Positions 17,349-26,474 are shown, numbered from the stretch's first letter. The stretch is DNA of 64,000 bases from Oscillatoriales cyanobacterium PMM_0080 (GCA_949127775.1 CASBQF010000002.1:1-64000); one strand, 5' to 3'. Program-made: numbers and translations. The notes: generated from the sequence alone by a model not told the origin.

Positions 17349-19319
17349 ATGTCACAAGATACCATCGAATCAATTCTGCATGAAAAACGCCTATTCCCAC
17401 CCACGGCTGAATTCTCCGAAAAAGCTCACATCAAAAGCCTAGAAGAGTACCAAGCCCTCTACGATAAAGCCAAAGCTGATCCCCAAGCTTTCTGGGCCGA
17501 ACTCGCTACCCAAGAATTAGACTGGTTTCAAAACTGGGATGCCGTACTCGACTGGCAGCCACCCTTTGCTAAATGGTTTGTCAATGGTAAAATTAACATT
17601 TCTTACAATTGTCTCGATCGCCATTTAACCACCTGGCGCAAAAACAAAGCCGCCCTAATTTGGGAAGGCGAACCGGGCGACTCCCGTACCCTGACTTACG
17701 CCCAACTCCACCGCGAAGTCTGCCAAATGGCTAACGTCATCAAAGAATTGGGTGTCCAAAAGGGCGATCGCGTCGGCATTTATATGCCCATGATTCCCGA
17801 AGCTGCGATCGCCATGTTAGCCTGTGCCAGAATCGGTGCAGTACACAGCGTAGTTTTTGGCGGATTTAGCGCTGAAGCTTTGCGCGATCGACTCAACGAC
17901 GGCGAAGCAAAGCTCGTCATCACCGCAGACGGCGGCTTCCGCAAAGATACAGCAGTCGGCCTCAAAGTACAAGTAGACAAAGCCCTCGCCAACAACAGCG
18001 CACCAAGCGTTACCAACGTTCTCGTCGTCCAGCGTACAAAACAACAAGTGCACATGGAATCCGGGCGCGATCATTGGTGGCACGATTTGCAAAAAGGTGC
18101 ATCGGCAAATTGTCCAGCCGAACCGATGGATAGCGAAGATTTGCTATTCATTCTTTACACTTCTGGAAGTACCGGAAAACCGAAAGGTGTCGTCCATACA
18201 ACGGGCGGTTACAACCTTTACACCCACATCACAACCAAGTGGATCTTCGACCTCCAAGATACTGATGTTTATTGGTGTACTGCTGATGTCGGCTGGATTA
18301 CGGGACACAGTTATATTGTCTACGGGCCGCTATCCAACGGTGCAACAACTTTAATGTATGAAGGTGCTCCTCGCCCTTCTAATCCCGGCTGTTTTTGGGA
18401 TGTAATTGAGAAATATGGTGTCACCATTTTCTACACTGCACCCACCGCAATTCGCACGTTCATGAAAATGGGCGAACACTTGCCAAATGCCAGAGATTTG
18501 TCATCTTTGCGGTTATTAGGAACCGTCGGCGAACCAATCAATCCCGAAGCTTGGATGTGGTATCAGCGAGTAATTGGCAAGTCGAATTGTCCGATTGTTG
18601 ATACTTGGTGGCAAACAGAAACTGGCGGCATTATGATTACTTCTCTGCCCGGTGCAATTCCCACAAAACCAGGTTCTGCAACCCTTCCATTCCCCGGAAT
18701 TGTTGCCGATATCGTTGACCAAGATGGCGAACCAGTAACTAATGAAAGCGGCGGTTATTTAGTTGTGAAACATCCTTGGCCGGGAATGATGCGGACTCTT
18801 TACAACGATCCCGACCGCTTCCGCCGCACTTATTGGGAATATTTGCATCCCAAAGATGGGAAATTTGTCTATTTTGCCGGGGATGGCGCGCACAAGGATG
18901 CAGACGGTTATTTCTGGGTAATGGGCCGTGTTGATGATGTAATTAATGTGGCCGGACATCGACTCGGTACGATGGAAGTTGAATCGGCTTTGGTATCCCA
19001 TCCAGCGGTGGCGGAAGCTGCGGTTGTTGGCAAACCGGATGAGATTAAAGGTGAGGAAATTGTGGCGTTTGTGACGCTCCAAAATACTCAGGAACCTAGC
19101 GACGCATTGGCTAAGGAGTTGAAGCAGCACGTTGTGAAGGAGATTGGCGCGATCGCCCGTCCCGGCGAAATTCGATTTACCGATGCCTTGCCGAAAACGC
19201 GCAGCGGGAAGATTATGCGGCGTTTGCTGCGTTCTTTAGCCGCCGGAGAAGAGGTTTCTGGGGATACTTCGACCTTGGAAGATCGGACTGTTTTGGATAA
19301 GTTGCGCGGCGGTTCCTAG
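17349..19319 (+). CDS. acs: Acetyl-CoA synthetase (AMP-forming)
   Basis: Acs activates acetate with ATP and coenzyme A in two steps. The 656-residue length is typical. The AMP-binding P-loop [20 protein letters not shown] is at about 271-290, followed by [23 protein letters not shown] (hinge and CoA part) and [11 protein letters not shown], where the Lys is the site regulated by acetylation in the family. The last 50 codons and downstream DNA are duplicated at 20232-20381. Confidence 0.95.
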   Translation: MSQDTIESILHEKRLFPPTAEFSEKAHIKSLEEYQALYDKAKADPQAFWAELATQELDWFQNWDAVLDWQPPFAKWFVNGKINISYNCLDRHLTTWRKNKAALIWEGEPGDSRTLTYAQLHREVCQMANVIKELGVQKGDRVGIYMPMIPEAAIAMLACARIGAVHSVVFGGFSAEALRDRLNDGEAKLVITADGGFRKDTAVGLKVQVDKALANNSAPSVTNVLVVQRTKQQVHMESGRDHWWHDLQKGASANCPAEPMDSEDLLFILYTSGSTGKPKGVVHTTGGYNLYTHITTKWIFDLQDTDVYWCTADVGWITGHSYIVYGPLSNGATTLMYEGAPRPSNPGCFWDVIEKYGVTIFYTAPTAIRTFMKMGEHLPNARDLSSLRLLGTVGEPINPEAWMWYQRVIGKSNCPIVDTWWQTETGGIMITSLPGAIPTKPGSATLPFPGIVADIVDQDGEPVTNESGGYLVVKHPWPGMMRTLYNDPDRFRRTYWEYLHPKDGKFVYFAGDGAHKDADGYFWVMGRVDDVINVAGHRLGTMEVESALVSHPAVAEAAVVGKPDEIKGEEIVAFVTLQNTQEPSDALAKELKQHVVKEIGAIARPGEIRFTDALPKTRSGKIMRRLLRSLAAGEEVSGDTSTLEDRTVLDKLRGGS

Positions 19320-19337
19320 GGAGTTTTATGACCCGGA

Positions 19338-19416
19338 GATCCCCCCTAGCCCCCCTTACTAAGGGGGGGACAAGAGCGTTCAAAGTCCCCCTTCTTAAGG
19401 GGGATTTAGGGGGATC
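19338..19416. repeat. C/G-run palindromic repeat downstream of acs
   Basis: The element begins GATCCCCCCTAGCCCCCC and ends GGGGGATTTAGGGGGATC, with an internal TTACTAAG and TTCTTAAG. It is the same family as the copies at 12819, 26318 and 53606. It could also act as a bidirectional terminator between the converging acs and hypothetical genes. Confidence 0.8.
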
Positions 19417-19444
19417 TGAATCTGCTGTTTAATTGTTAATTCGC

Positions 19445-19732
19445 TTATTTACCGCGCCACAAATGAACTGCATCAGGGTTAATTTGCGCTCTCACTTGCA
19501 GCCAATCTTCCACCAAGTAGTCATCATCGACGGCTTCTAAATGTTGTTCGTCTTTGAGAATTGCTAAGAGGTGAACTCCTGATGGATAGTTGACATGACG
19601 GATTTCGGGGTCGTATCCTAGGTCTTGAATTTTTGCTAAAGTGCGATCGACTGCACCGGCAACAGTTAAATCGACAGCCAGAATAATTTGACCGAGTTTA
19701 GCACCAGGTTTTACACATTCGAGAACAGCCAT
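19445..19732 (-). CDS. Conserved-looking hypothetical protein (copy 1 of a duplication)
   Basis: The 95-residue soluble protein MAVLECVKPGAKLGQIILAV... has no recognised family. A decayed second copy at 20442-20730 on the same strand shows that the gene existed before the duplication. The two copies differ mainly by synonymous or conservative changes over the first 63 codons, which supports real coding capacity. The C-terminus (DYLVEDWLQVRAQINP, then HLWRGK) is present only here in an open frame. Confidence 0.6.
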   Translation of the reverse strand: MAVLECVKPGAKLGQIILAVDLTVAGAVDRTLAKIQDLGYDPEIRHVNYPSGVHLLAILKDEQHLEAVDDDYLVEDWLQVRAQINPDAVHLWRGK

Positions 19733-19764
19733 TACTCTTTCTCCTTGTAATTACAACGGTACAT

Positions 19765-19923
19765 TTAAGGGCGATTTTCCACTTTTCGGGGTTGAGTTAC
19801 AGATTCTAATTCAACCTGGTAGCGATCAGCTCGTTTTTGGCACTCCTGTTTCGCTTCTCTGGGGTTATCCGCTAAAATCGGCTCGTCCCACCTTTCACCC
19901 TCTTTTTCAGGATCTTGAATCAT
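19765..19923 (-). CDS. Short hypothetical protein
   Basis: A 52-residue polar protein begins MIQDPEKEGERWDEPILADN. The ATG at 19923 has AAAGGAG 10 bases upstream, a better start than the longer in-frame extension to 20028. It precedes the 95-residue gene by 32 bases on the same strand. The sequence is hydrophilic with many charged residues, and no function can be assigned. Confidence 0.45.
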   Translation of the reverse strand: MIQDPEKEGERWDEPILADNPREAKQECQKRADRYQVELESVTQPRKVENRP

Positions 19924-20020
19924 AATTAAATTACTCCTTTGTTGGGATCTCAACTTCGGAGAAGTCGTCTTGGCATGGTGCAGCAACATTCTGCCAAGGC
20001 GCATTTCTCTGCTATAATTG

Positions 20021-20048
20021 TACTGCATTTTTCAGTATAATTGCAGTA
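20021..20048. promoter_or_regulatory. Inverted repeat overlapping the RHH gene start
   Basis: TACTGCA at 20021-20027 is the inverse of TGCAGTA at 20042-20048, and two TATAATTG boxes lie within the same 35 bases. The right arm touches the start codon of the ribbon-helix-helix gene. This arrangement fits an autoregulated operator/promoter of an antitoxin-like repressor. Confidence 0.4.
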
Positions 20049-20206
20049 TGAGTCAAAATGTTAAAGTTCTCACCATCCGACTCCCTGAAATAGAAATGCT
20101 TCGGCTGGAAGCTTATTGCGCCAACAGCGGTAGAACAAAAACCGATGTGATTCGCGAACAGATTAGGAGTTTAAAAGTTGAAGATAAGTCGCTTTACCCC
20201 GATTGA
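20048..20206 (+). CDS. Ribbon-helix-helix (CopG-like) protein
   Basis: This 52-residue protein reads MSQNVKVLTIRLPEIEMLRL and continues YCANSGRTKTDVIREQIRSL, a beta strand followed by two helices as in CopG/ribbon-helix-helix repressors and antitoxins. I chose the ATG at 20048; the upstream in-frame ATG at 20018 overlaps the promoter-like boxes. No toxin gene follows: the next DNA is the duplicated acs end, so a partner may have been lost. Confidence 0.6.
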   Translation: MSQNVKVLTIRLPEIEMLRLEAYCANSGRTKTDVIREQIRSLKVEDKSLYPD

Positions 20207-20231
20207 TCACTTTGGTTGATTTACGCGCGTA

Positions 20232-20381
20232 ATTCGATTTACCGATGCTTTGCCAAAAACACGCAGCGGTAAAATTATGCGCCGGTTGCTGCGTTCTTTA
20301 GCCGCCGGAGAAGAGGTTTCTGGGGATACTTCTACCTTGGAAGATCGGACTATTTTGGATAAGTTACGCGGCGGTTCGTAA
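20232..20381 (+). pseudogene. Duplicated 3' end of acs
   Basis: About 150 bases repeat the last 50 codons of acs with only a few substitutions ([20 protein letters not shown] through LDKLRGGS and a stop). The similarity starts abruptly at 20232, matching acs from 19170. No start or upstream part exists, so this is a silent fragment produced by a tandem duplication of about 1.06 kb offset. Confidence 0.85.
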
Positions 20382-20387
20382 TAGCGG

Positions 20388-20410
20388 TAGGGTGCGCATT
20401 GCGCACCTTA
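20388..20410. repeat. TAGGGTGCG...CGCACC palindrome
   Basis: TAGGGTGCGCATTGCGCACC forms a short perfect hairpin immediately after the acs fragment. Relatives with the longer TAGGGTGCGTCA arm occur at 45373-45400 and 62547-62608. Confidence 0.55.
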
Positions 20411-20441
20411 CTAATTATCTTCGACTAATAGCTAAAGTAGC

Positions 20442-20730
20442 TTATTTACCGTGCCACAAATGAACTGCATCCGGGTTAACTTGCGATCTAACTTGCAGCC
20501 AATCTTCCACCAATTAGTCATCATCAACTGATCGCAGAATGCTGTTCTTCTTTGAGAATTGCTAAGACGTGAACTCCTGATAGATAGTTGACATGACGGA
20601 TTTTGGGGTCGTATCCTAGGTCTTGAATTTTTGCTAAAGTGCGATCGACTGTACCGGCAACAGTTAAATCGACGGCGAGAATAATTTGACCGAGTTTATC
20701 ACCTGGTTTTACACATTCTATAACAGCCAT
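20442..20730 (-). pseudogene. Decayed second copy of the 95-residue hypothetical gene
   Basis: The first 63 codons (MAVIECVKPGDKLGQIILAV...) repeat the gene at 19445-19732. A one-base length change near 20531-20540 then shifts the frame, which ends at 20524. The rest of the ancestral coding region is still visible in the DNA to 20442 but out of frame, with an additional stop. It belongs to the same duplication as the acs fragment. Confidence 0.75.
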
Positions 20731-20784
20731 TATTTTTTCTGATTGTAGTTGTGGTTTAAGATAATTGCATTTAGGAGCAAACTC

Positions 20785-20883
20785 ATGTATGATTTAGCCG
20801 ATATGCGAATCAAATTCCAAGTCCAACAGGGTGCAAAATATGGCAACCAGAATTCCGAACCTGCAAATAACTCAAGTAGTTGA
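20785..20883 (+). CDS. Possible small upstream ORF overlapping the SNase-like gene
   Basis: ATG at 20785 follows a good AGGAG site by 7 bases and encodes 32 residues, MYDLADMRIKFQVQQGAKYG.... It overlaps the start of the next gene in another frame. It may be a leader peptide, or the true 5' end of the next gene displaced by a frameshift. No family is recognised. Confidence 0.3.
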   Translation: MYDLADMRIKFQVQQGAKYGNQNSEPANNSSS

Positions 20884-21736
20884 CGGCGACACTATTAAAG
20901 TTGCTCTCAACGGCAAAAATGAGTCTCTGCGACTGATTTGCGTCGATACAGAAGAAAGTCATTCAGGAGGCTCAAAACCTGTAACTATTGCGGGAAAAGA
21001 AGCTTCAGAAATGGCTAAACAATACTTTTCGATTGAAGGCGACGCACTGGCTCAAGTTGATATTGAATTTGATACCGATGATCCCTTAGAAATTGCTTTA
21101 GAAAAACACCGTGATAACTACGGCCGTCTTCTCTGTTATGTACATAAAGGTGAAGAAAATTATAATCTAAAACTGATTCAAGAAGGCTGGAGTCCCTACT
21201 TTGTGAAATACGGTCGATCGCGATTGTATCACCGCCAAATGACAAAGGCTGAATATCTAGCAAAAGCTTACAACTTGATGATTTGGAATCCGAACACAAA
21301 TGCCAAAATTCCGTCTCGCAATTATGCTCATTTGTTACCTTGGTGGTCGATGCGAGGCTCTATAGTCGAAGAATTTCGGCTGTCGAAAGCAACGGGAGGA
21401 GTGCTTTCTTTGAGGTTGGATTATCCGAAAATTTTAGTAGCTTCTCAGACTGCTAAATCTATTATTATTTTTTGTGATTTGCAGGCGGGAATTAATAAAT
21501 GGATCGGCGACAATGCTCTGATTCATGCGGGTTCAGTATATCACAAATTAGATTTGTGGATACCTGATGCTGAAAGTGAAAAAATGGCACCTTTAAGACG
21601 CTTAATTGACAAACGCTATGCCGGTTTAGGACGTGGCTACGTTTATGTTAGTGGGAAGGTAGAACGGTACAAAGGGAAACCTCAAATAGTTCTGAGGAAT
21701 ATCAAACAGCTTTCAGATTTTCCAGATAATGATTAA
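20840..21736 (+). CDS. Thermonuclease (SNase)-like OB-fold protein
   Basis: The 298-residue protein begins MATRIPNLQITQVVDGDTIK. The segments VVDGDTIKVAL, LRLICVDTEES, YGRLLCYVHKGEENYNLKLI and GWSPYFVKYG correspond to the staphylococcal nuclease fold (about 1-130). The second half looks like an additional OB-type domain ending in VYVSGKVERYKGKPQIVLRN. No signal peptide is present, so a cytosolic nucleic-acid role is more likely than secretion. The frame is open 3 codons further to a GTG at 20831, but the better Shine-Dalgarno belongs to the overlapping upstream ORF. Confidence 0.7.
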   Translation: MATRIPNLQITQVVDGDTIKVALNGKNESLRLICVDTEESHSGGSKPVTIAGKEASEMAKQYFSIEGDALAQVDIEFDTDDPLEIALEKHRDNYGRLLCYVHKGEENYNLKLIQEGWSPYFVKYGRSRLYHRQMTKAEYLAKAYNLMIWNPNTNAKIPSRNYAHLLPWWSMRGSIVEEFRLSKATGGVLSLRLDYPKILVASQTAKSIIIFCDLQAGINKWIGDNALIHAGSVYHKLDLWIPDAESEKMAPLRRLIDKRYAGLGRGYVYVSGKVERYKGKPQIVLRNIKQLSDFPDND

Positions 21737-21752
21737 ACTAAATTTAATTTAA

Positions 21753-22007
21753 TCAATCCTTTTTACAGCATCTAATATTCTGAGGAAGTACGATCGCAAA
21801 TTCCGTCCCTTCGCCTAATTTAGATGTGCAAATTAGCTCCCCTTGATGTTTTTCTCGCACAATCTGATAAGATATAGACAATCCTAGCCCTGTACCTTTC
21901 CCTACAGGTTTTGTAGTGAAAAAAGGATCGAATATCTTAGATAGTACATTTTCCTCCACACCGGGCCCATTATCCTGAATGCGGACGATCGCATAATTTT
22001 CGGTCAT
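21753..22007 (-). pseudogene. Histidine kinase C-terminal fragment
   Basis: The 84-residue frame contains only the end of a HATPase domain: IRIQDNGPGVEENVLSKIFD-like G1 region, then [20 protein letters not shown] and LGEGTEFAIVLP. The H box, N box and any sensor are missing, and the upstream 140 bases contain no start of a full kinase. It closely resembles the C-terminus of the kinase at 1707-2798. It is most likely a gene remnant rather than a functional ATPase. Confidence 0.65.
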
Positions 22008-22148
22008 TTTCGTCCGATCATTTTGACTGGCTTTAGCATTAGCTATACCTCGAAAAATTTTTCGAGCGCAAAAATAGAGAACGATCGCAAATTACGATCG
22101 TCCCCTATTTAGCCATCATATTCGATTTATCAAAGAATGCAATAAAAT

Positions 22149-22484
22149 CTATTGTCTCATTGAAGGAATATCAAAAAACCGACATCCTAAAGGATTTGTA
22201 CGTTTAGATTGATTTTGAGGATTGGTTCTAGGAGGAGTAGAGTTAGCAGGTGTGCTATTAAATTCTGAGACGGTAAAAGATTTAGAAATGTTACGACTTT
22301 TTTGAAGATCGCTAGCAGAAGTGTTATCAACATCTAGCAACTCGATGATTGTGACTTCATTCGTTTCTGTTGCATCAATTCGGGATTCAGCAGTCGTTTG
22401 TGCCTGACACGGGTAAGCAGCGATCGCGATCGCAGAAATTATAGAAAAGCCCAGAAATCCCAAAGAGCCAGTTGATTTAACCAT
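22149..22484 (-). CDS. Small predicted exported protein, unknown function
   Basis: The 111-residue protein starts MVKSTGSLGFLGFSIISAIA and has a likely signal peptidase site after AYPCQA. The mature part is polar, rich in Ser, Thr, Asn and Pro, with no recognised domain. It lies 3' of nothing related and is flanked by repeat-bearing gaps. It may be a periplasmic peptide or the leftover N-terminus of a longer gene. Confidence 0.45.
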   Translation of the reverse strand: MVKSTGSLGFLGFSIISAIAIAAYPCQAQTTAESRIDATETNEVTIIELLDVDNTSASDLQKSRNISKSFTVSEFNSTPANSTPPRTNPQNQSKRTNPLGCRFFDIPSMRQ

Positions 22485-22746
22485 ATTTATCTAACCCTAA
22501 ACTTAAAGAACTATTAATAATGCACCTAATAATAAATTAACTTAGCATGAGTTAGCTTTCAAGCGTGTTTATTCGGATTTGTTTAAACTTAATAATTACG
22601 TATTTGTATGTAGGAAAAAAGAGCCAGACCAGAAAATGACCGATCTAATGTAAAGTTTCAGTAAAGACACTTAGTTTTTACTGAAACAAAGCATTCGGAC
22701 ATTCCGCTAGCGGTAAGGTGCAACCTAAGCACTCTTTATGATATAG

Positions 22747-22845
22747 AGGAGACGGCAGTGCCGTGTCCCTACCCCAGATTAATTGTAGGGACACGGCACT
22801 GCCGTCTCCTCATTTCCGGTAATATTAATTCCGATGCAACCGGAA
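22747..22845. repeat. GGAGACGGCAGTGCCGTGTCCCTAC inverted-repeat element
   Basis: A near-perfect hairpin (GAGGAGACGGCAGTGCCGTG ... CACGGCACTGCCGTCTCCTC) is followed by an ATTCCGATGCAACCGGAA end. Several more copies form a compound array at 48742-49007. The 397-base gap 22485-22881 holds nothing else recognisable. Confidence 0.75.
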
Positions 22846-22881
22846 ACGATACGATTAGTTCATGCCTCAGTCACAACAGTC

Positions 22882-24786
22882 TTAAAAAGAGAATGAAGTT
22901 CTCAAGACACCAACTGCGATCGGGTCACTATTCGGAGTATGATCTGGTTGAAAAATCACAATTAATCCAGGGGTAACGCTGATATTATTATTCACCTGCC
23001 AGCGGTAGAATACCTCTACATGAGTAGTCGTTCCAGGTTGTCCGCCCCTTCGCCCTAAACCCGTATCCAAAAAGTCAGGAATGTTATTGCCCATAGCTAA
23101 ATCGCTACTGACAATTTTAGGCGGTTGTCCGATATAAATTCCCCCTAAATTTCCGGTTTTAAACAAATCAGGAAAATTCACAAAAACCATATAATTTGTA
23201 GTTGCTACCGTCCCCGACTTACCAGGAATCCGAGAATTAGTATAACCAGCCCAACCTCCCACCGAAACTCGTGGTGAAATTCGCCAATTTACACTTGTTC
23301 CCACTGCATTTGTTTGCAAAGATGCTGACTTATTTGTACTAGAAGCGATCGCAGTTAATTGGCTATCACCAGCGTAACTAAGCAGATTACCATCCGGCGA
23401 ATAATCGTTAACATAATATAAAGTAACATCCACTGGATCTACTGGTGTCAAAGTTAGCTCCACCCCCAATGTATTGTGTCCTCTAGCTCCGTTAGAACTT
23501 ACAAAAAATCCGGGGATATCAGTAGAATAAACTGCTTGTAAACTAGCTCTTTTGGCAAATTGCCAGTCAATGCCAATGCCTCCTTGACCAAAACCAATGT
23601 TCAAAACTGGGTTTCTTTGGGCGAAGGTAGAAACAGGGCCATTAGTTGCACTTTCCGATCGATTTGGCCCTCGGAAACCGCTAGTCATGTTGACTCCCCT
23701 TGTCCCTGCAATCACCGCTATTTTATCATCAACTAGAAAGCGATAATAGAGGTCGCTGAGGGTTGTTCCAGAAGTTTTACCGAAATCGTAAGCAAGGTTT
23801 ATGTCTTCGGTTAATTGTGGTGCAATGCCTCCGTTTTGGTTGTAAAAACCGATTAACAAATTACTGCGAGGACTTAATTGAGTGGTCAAGTAAAATTGAC
23901 TTAAGGCGATCGTATTGACGTTAGTACCGGGGTCTTTTGTGTCTCTTTTGCCGTCTCTGGGAGCGCGATCGGCACGGTTGGGAGTGCGGCCTTGGATACC
24001 AAAAACAGCAAATCCTGATAGCTTAGTTGTTGGTGAAAATTGATTTGCTTTTAGTTCAGTATTTCGAGCTTCTAGTAAATCAATTCGACCTCGTAATGTG
24101 GCAAGTTCTACTGCAAATTTTTCTTGCAATTTCTGGACTTTTATCAAGTCATTTTGCTTGACTAGGTTATCGGTTTGCTTGCTAATAGACTCCTGGATTT
24201 TATCTAAGCAAGCATTGACTCCGGCGGCAAATTCATATCTGGTTAAAGCACGGTTTCCGCGAAAGGTTCCGTCGGGATATCCAGCTATGCAGCCATATCT
24301 TTCTACTAAGGATTGCAATGCTTGAAATGCCCAATCAGTGGGTTTTACGTCGCTGAGTTGAGAGACTGATGTAACTTGTTCAATTGAGTTATAAGCAGGG
24401 TAATTTAATGGGGGATTTTCTAATCTATTTTCTTCAATTAATGGGGGTATTTCTGCTGGCTGCGTCTCGCTGGCGTTGGATATGTGAGTTTCTATCTCAC
24501 TGACGATAGGTACAGTTGGCTCGGATATGGGATTAATTGATGAATTCACGTCTATGTCGCGAGCAATTTCGACTGATTTATTCTCAAAATTATCGGGTAT
24601 ACTTGTCAAGGAAGATGATTGATATGATTCATTGACTGGATTATCTGCAATATTTGCTGTGGTTTCAGATTCTGGCTGAGTCGTTTCTGCTAATCCTGGA
24701 ATGCTGAATAATCCCTGCAATCCGCATCCTAGGATTAAGCTGGTGATAATTTGTCCAATTTGCCGATCGCACTTGTAACTTTTCAT
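22882..24786 (-). CDS. SLH-domain outer membrane porin (OprB-type, SOM family)
   Basis: The 634-residue precursor has a signal peptide ending near LAETTQPES and a Ser/Thr/Glu-rich linker. One S-layer homology domain (SDVKPTDWAFQALQSLVERY, then GIAGYPDGTFRGN-like YPDGTFRGNRALTRYEFAAG) lies at about 148-205. A short coiled coil around 210-245 follows, then a beta-barrel rich in alternating aromatic residues ending in a C-terminal Phe (LRTSFSF). This is the common major porin layout in cyanobacteria: SLH binds the peptidoglycan-linked polymer and the barrel conducts solutes or inorganic ions. No transporter adjoins it. Confidence 0.9.
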   Translation of the reverse strand: MKSYKCDRQIGQIITSLILGCGLQGLFSIPGLAETTQPESETTANIADNPVNESYQSSSLTSIPDNFENKSVEIARDIDVNSSINPISEPTVPIVSEIETHISNASETQPAEIPPLIEENRLENPPLNYPAYNSIEQVTSVSQLSDVKPTDWAFQALQSLVERYGCIAGYPDGTFRGNRALTRYEFAAGVNACLDKIQESISKQTDNLVKQNDLIKVQKLQEKFAVELATLRGRIDLLEARNTELKANQFSPTTKLSGFAVFGIQGRTPNRADRAPRDGKRDTKDPGTNVNTIALSQFYLTTQLSPRSNLLIGFYNQNGGIAPQLTEDINLAYDFGKTSGTTLSDLYYRFLVDDKIAVIAGTRGVNMTSGFRGPNRSESATNGPVSTFAQRNPVLNIGFGQGGIGIDWQFAKRASLQAVYSTDIPGFFVSSNGARGHNTLGVELTLTPVDPVDVTLYYVNDYSPDGNLLSYAGDSQLTAIASSTNKSASLQTNAVGTSVNWRISPRVSVGGWAGYTNSRIPGKSGTVATTNYMVFVNFPDLFKTGNLGGIYIGQPPKIVSSDLAMGNNIPDFLDTGLGRRGGQPGTTTHVEVFYRWQVNNNISVTPGLIVIFQPDHTPNSDPIAVGVLRTSFSF

Positions 24787-24854
24787 TGTTTGTTATACTT
24801 AGTGAGCTATCCTAAAAAAGTGAGAAAGAAAGATGATTCCCTGCGGAATAGGTA

Positions 24855-26174
24855 CTATTCGACATGAAGGGCGATCGTAAATTCCGTCCCTTCTCCCAAA
24901 ATAGACGAACAAGTCAAACAGCCACCCTGAGTCTCTTCAACTATTTGACGGCTGATTGACAACCCGATTCCAGTTCCTTTACCAACCGCTTTTGTTGTAA
25001 ATGAATAGTCAAAAATCTGCGATATAATTTTTTCAGACATCCCTTTGCCATTATCTTTTATTTTAATCAAAACATCTTCCTTGCCATTGGATAACTGAGT
25101 AGTAATAGTAATAATGTTTGGTGCAGATTCAATATATGCAAAAGTCTGACCTTGATTAGCTTCTTCTAAAGCATCGATCGCATTTGCTAGTACATTCATA
25201 AATACCTGATTTAGTTGTCCCAGATAGCATTTGACTAAAGGAATGTCTCCATAATTCTTAATAATTTGAATGGCGGGACGGTGATGATTTGCCTTCAAAC
25301 GGTGCTGCAAAATCATCAAAGTGCTATCAATTCCTTCCCGGATATCCGCCAACACTTTATACTGGCTATCTGCACGGGAAAACGTGCGGAGCGAGTTACT
25401 AATGTTGCGAATGCGATCGATTCCAGTTTTCATCGAAAACAACATTTTGGGTAAATCTTCTATCAGAAATTCTAGATCAATTTCTACTGCTTTTTTCTCA
25501 ATTTCAGAACCTGGAATCTGACATTCTTTCTGGCAAATATGTAAGTATTCTGTCAAGTCTTGAATCACATTAGTCGCTTCCTGAATATTACCAACTATAC
25601 AGCCGACTGGGTTATTGATTTCGTGGGCAATACCAGCAATTAGTTGACCAATTGCAGACATTTTTTCACTTTGAACTAGCTGCAATTGCGTTTGCTTTAA
25701 TTCTTCAATTGTCTCGTAAAGTTTGGCAGTTCGTTTCTCCACTCGATCTTCTAGCTGCTGGTTTTGTTCTGCCAATTGTAAGGTCAATCGTCGCAGTTTT
25801 AAATGTACTTTGATTCTGGCTAAAACTTCTTCTTGCTGAAACGGTTTACTGATGTAATCTACTGCACCTAAACTCAGCCCTTTAACTTTATCCACTGTAT
25901 CCGTAAGAGCAGTCATAAATATAATCGGAATCTCTTGTGTTAAAGGATCTGCTTGCAACCTGCGACAAGTTTCAAATCCATCAATTCCCGGCATCATGAC
26001 ATCTAACAAAATCAAATCTGGAGGAGAATTTTTAACTAGCTCTATCCCACTTTGGCCGTCCATTTCGACTAAAACGTCATATCCGCGATCGGACAAAGCT
26101 TTATACAAAACTTGTAAATTAGTCGGATTGTCGTCAATTACTAAGATCGTTCCCCTTTCTTCAAGATTTAACAT
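24855..26174 (-). CDS. Receiver-histidine kinase hybrid
   Basis: This 439-residue protein starts MLNLEERGTILVIDDNPTNL; the ATG at 26174 has AGGG 8 bases upstream, and the longer frame to 26243 would add an unlikely hydrophobic leader. The receiver domain (about 8-125) has DDN, the phosphorylatable Asp in LILLDVMMPG, TAL and SKPF. A coiled coil leads to the H box [19 protein letters not shown], and the ATPase domain has NQVFMNVLANAIDAL, IKDNGKGM and GTGIGLSIS. The N-terminal receiver implies input from another kinase, possibly the hybrid kinase just upstream. Confidence 0.9.
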   Translation of the reverse strand: MLNLEERGTILVIDDNPTNLQVLYKALSDRGYDVLVEMDGQSGIELVKNSPPDLILLDVMMPGIDGFETCRRLQADPLTQEIPIIFMTALTDTVDKVKGLSLGAVDYISKPFQQEEVLARIKVHLKLRRLTLQLAEQNQQLEDRVEKRTAKLYETIEELKQTQLQLVQSEKMSAIGQLIAGIAHEINNPVGCIVGNIQEATNVIQDLTEYLHICQKECQIPGSEIEKKAVEIDLEFLIEDLPKMLFSMKTGIDRIRNISNSLRTFSRADSQYKVLADIREGIDSTLMILQHRLKANHHRPAIQIIKNYGDIPLVKCYLGQLNQVFMNVLANAIDALEEANQGQTFAYIESAPNIITITTQLSNGKEDVLIKIKDNGKGMSEKIISQIFDYSFTTKAVGKGTGIGLSISRQIVEETQGGCLTCSSILGEGTEFTIALHVE

Positions 26175-26249
26175 TGTTTTTTCCCTGCATAAAACACTTT
26201 TTGATATCAAACTTGGTAGAATCAAAATTAATATTACAACCAAACTCAG

Positions 26250-26474
26250 GATACGACAGTGCCCATTAGTGTCAACTTAAGCCTGAAACCGTTATAAATC
26301 TCGCTTTTATCGGAGGCCAGATCCCCCTAAATCCCCCTTAAGAAGGGGGACTTTGATAAGAATCTTGTCCCCCCCCTTATTAAGGGGGGCTAGGGGGGAT
26401 CTGGCAAGAGGCTGTAAACAACAGTCTCTGATAGGGTTTGACCTTAAGTTGACACCTATGGGCATTGCCGTATC
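26250..26474. mobile_element. MITE-like element with 30-base terminal inverted repeats
   Basis: TACGACAGTGCCCATTAGTG... at 26252-26281 is the inverse, with about four mismatches, of the sequence at 26443-26472. The ~220-base unit encloses the C/G-run palindromic repeat at 26318-26404. It has no coding capacity and sits between two kinase genes on the same strand. Whether it moved as a unit, or the inner repeat entered a pre-existing palindrome, is open. Confidence 0.6.
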
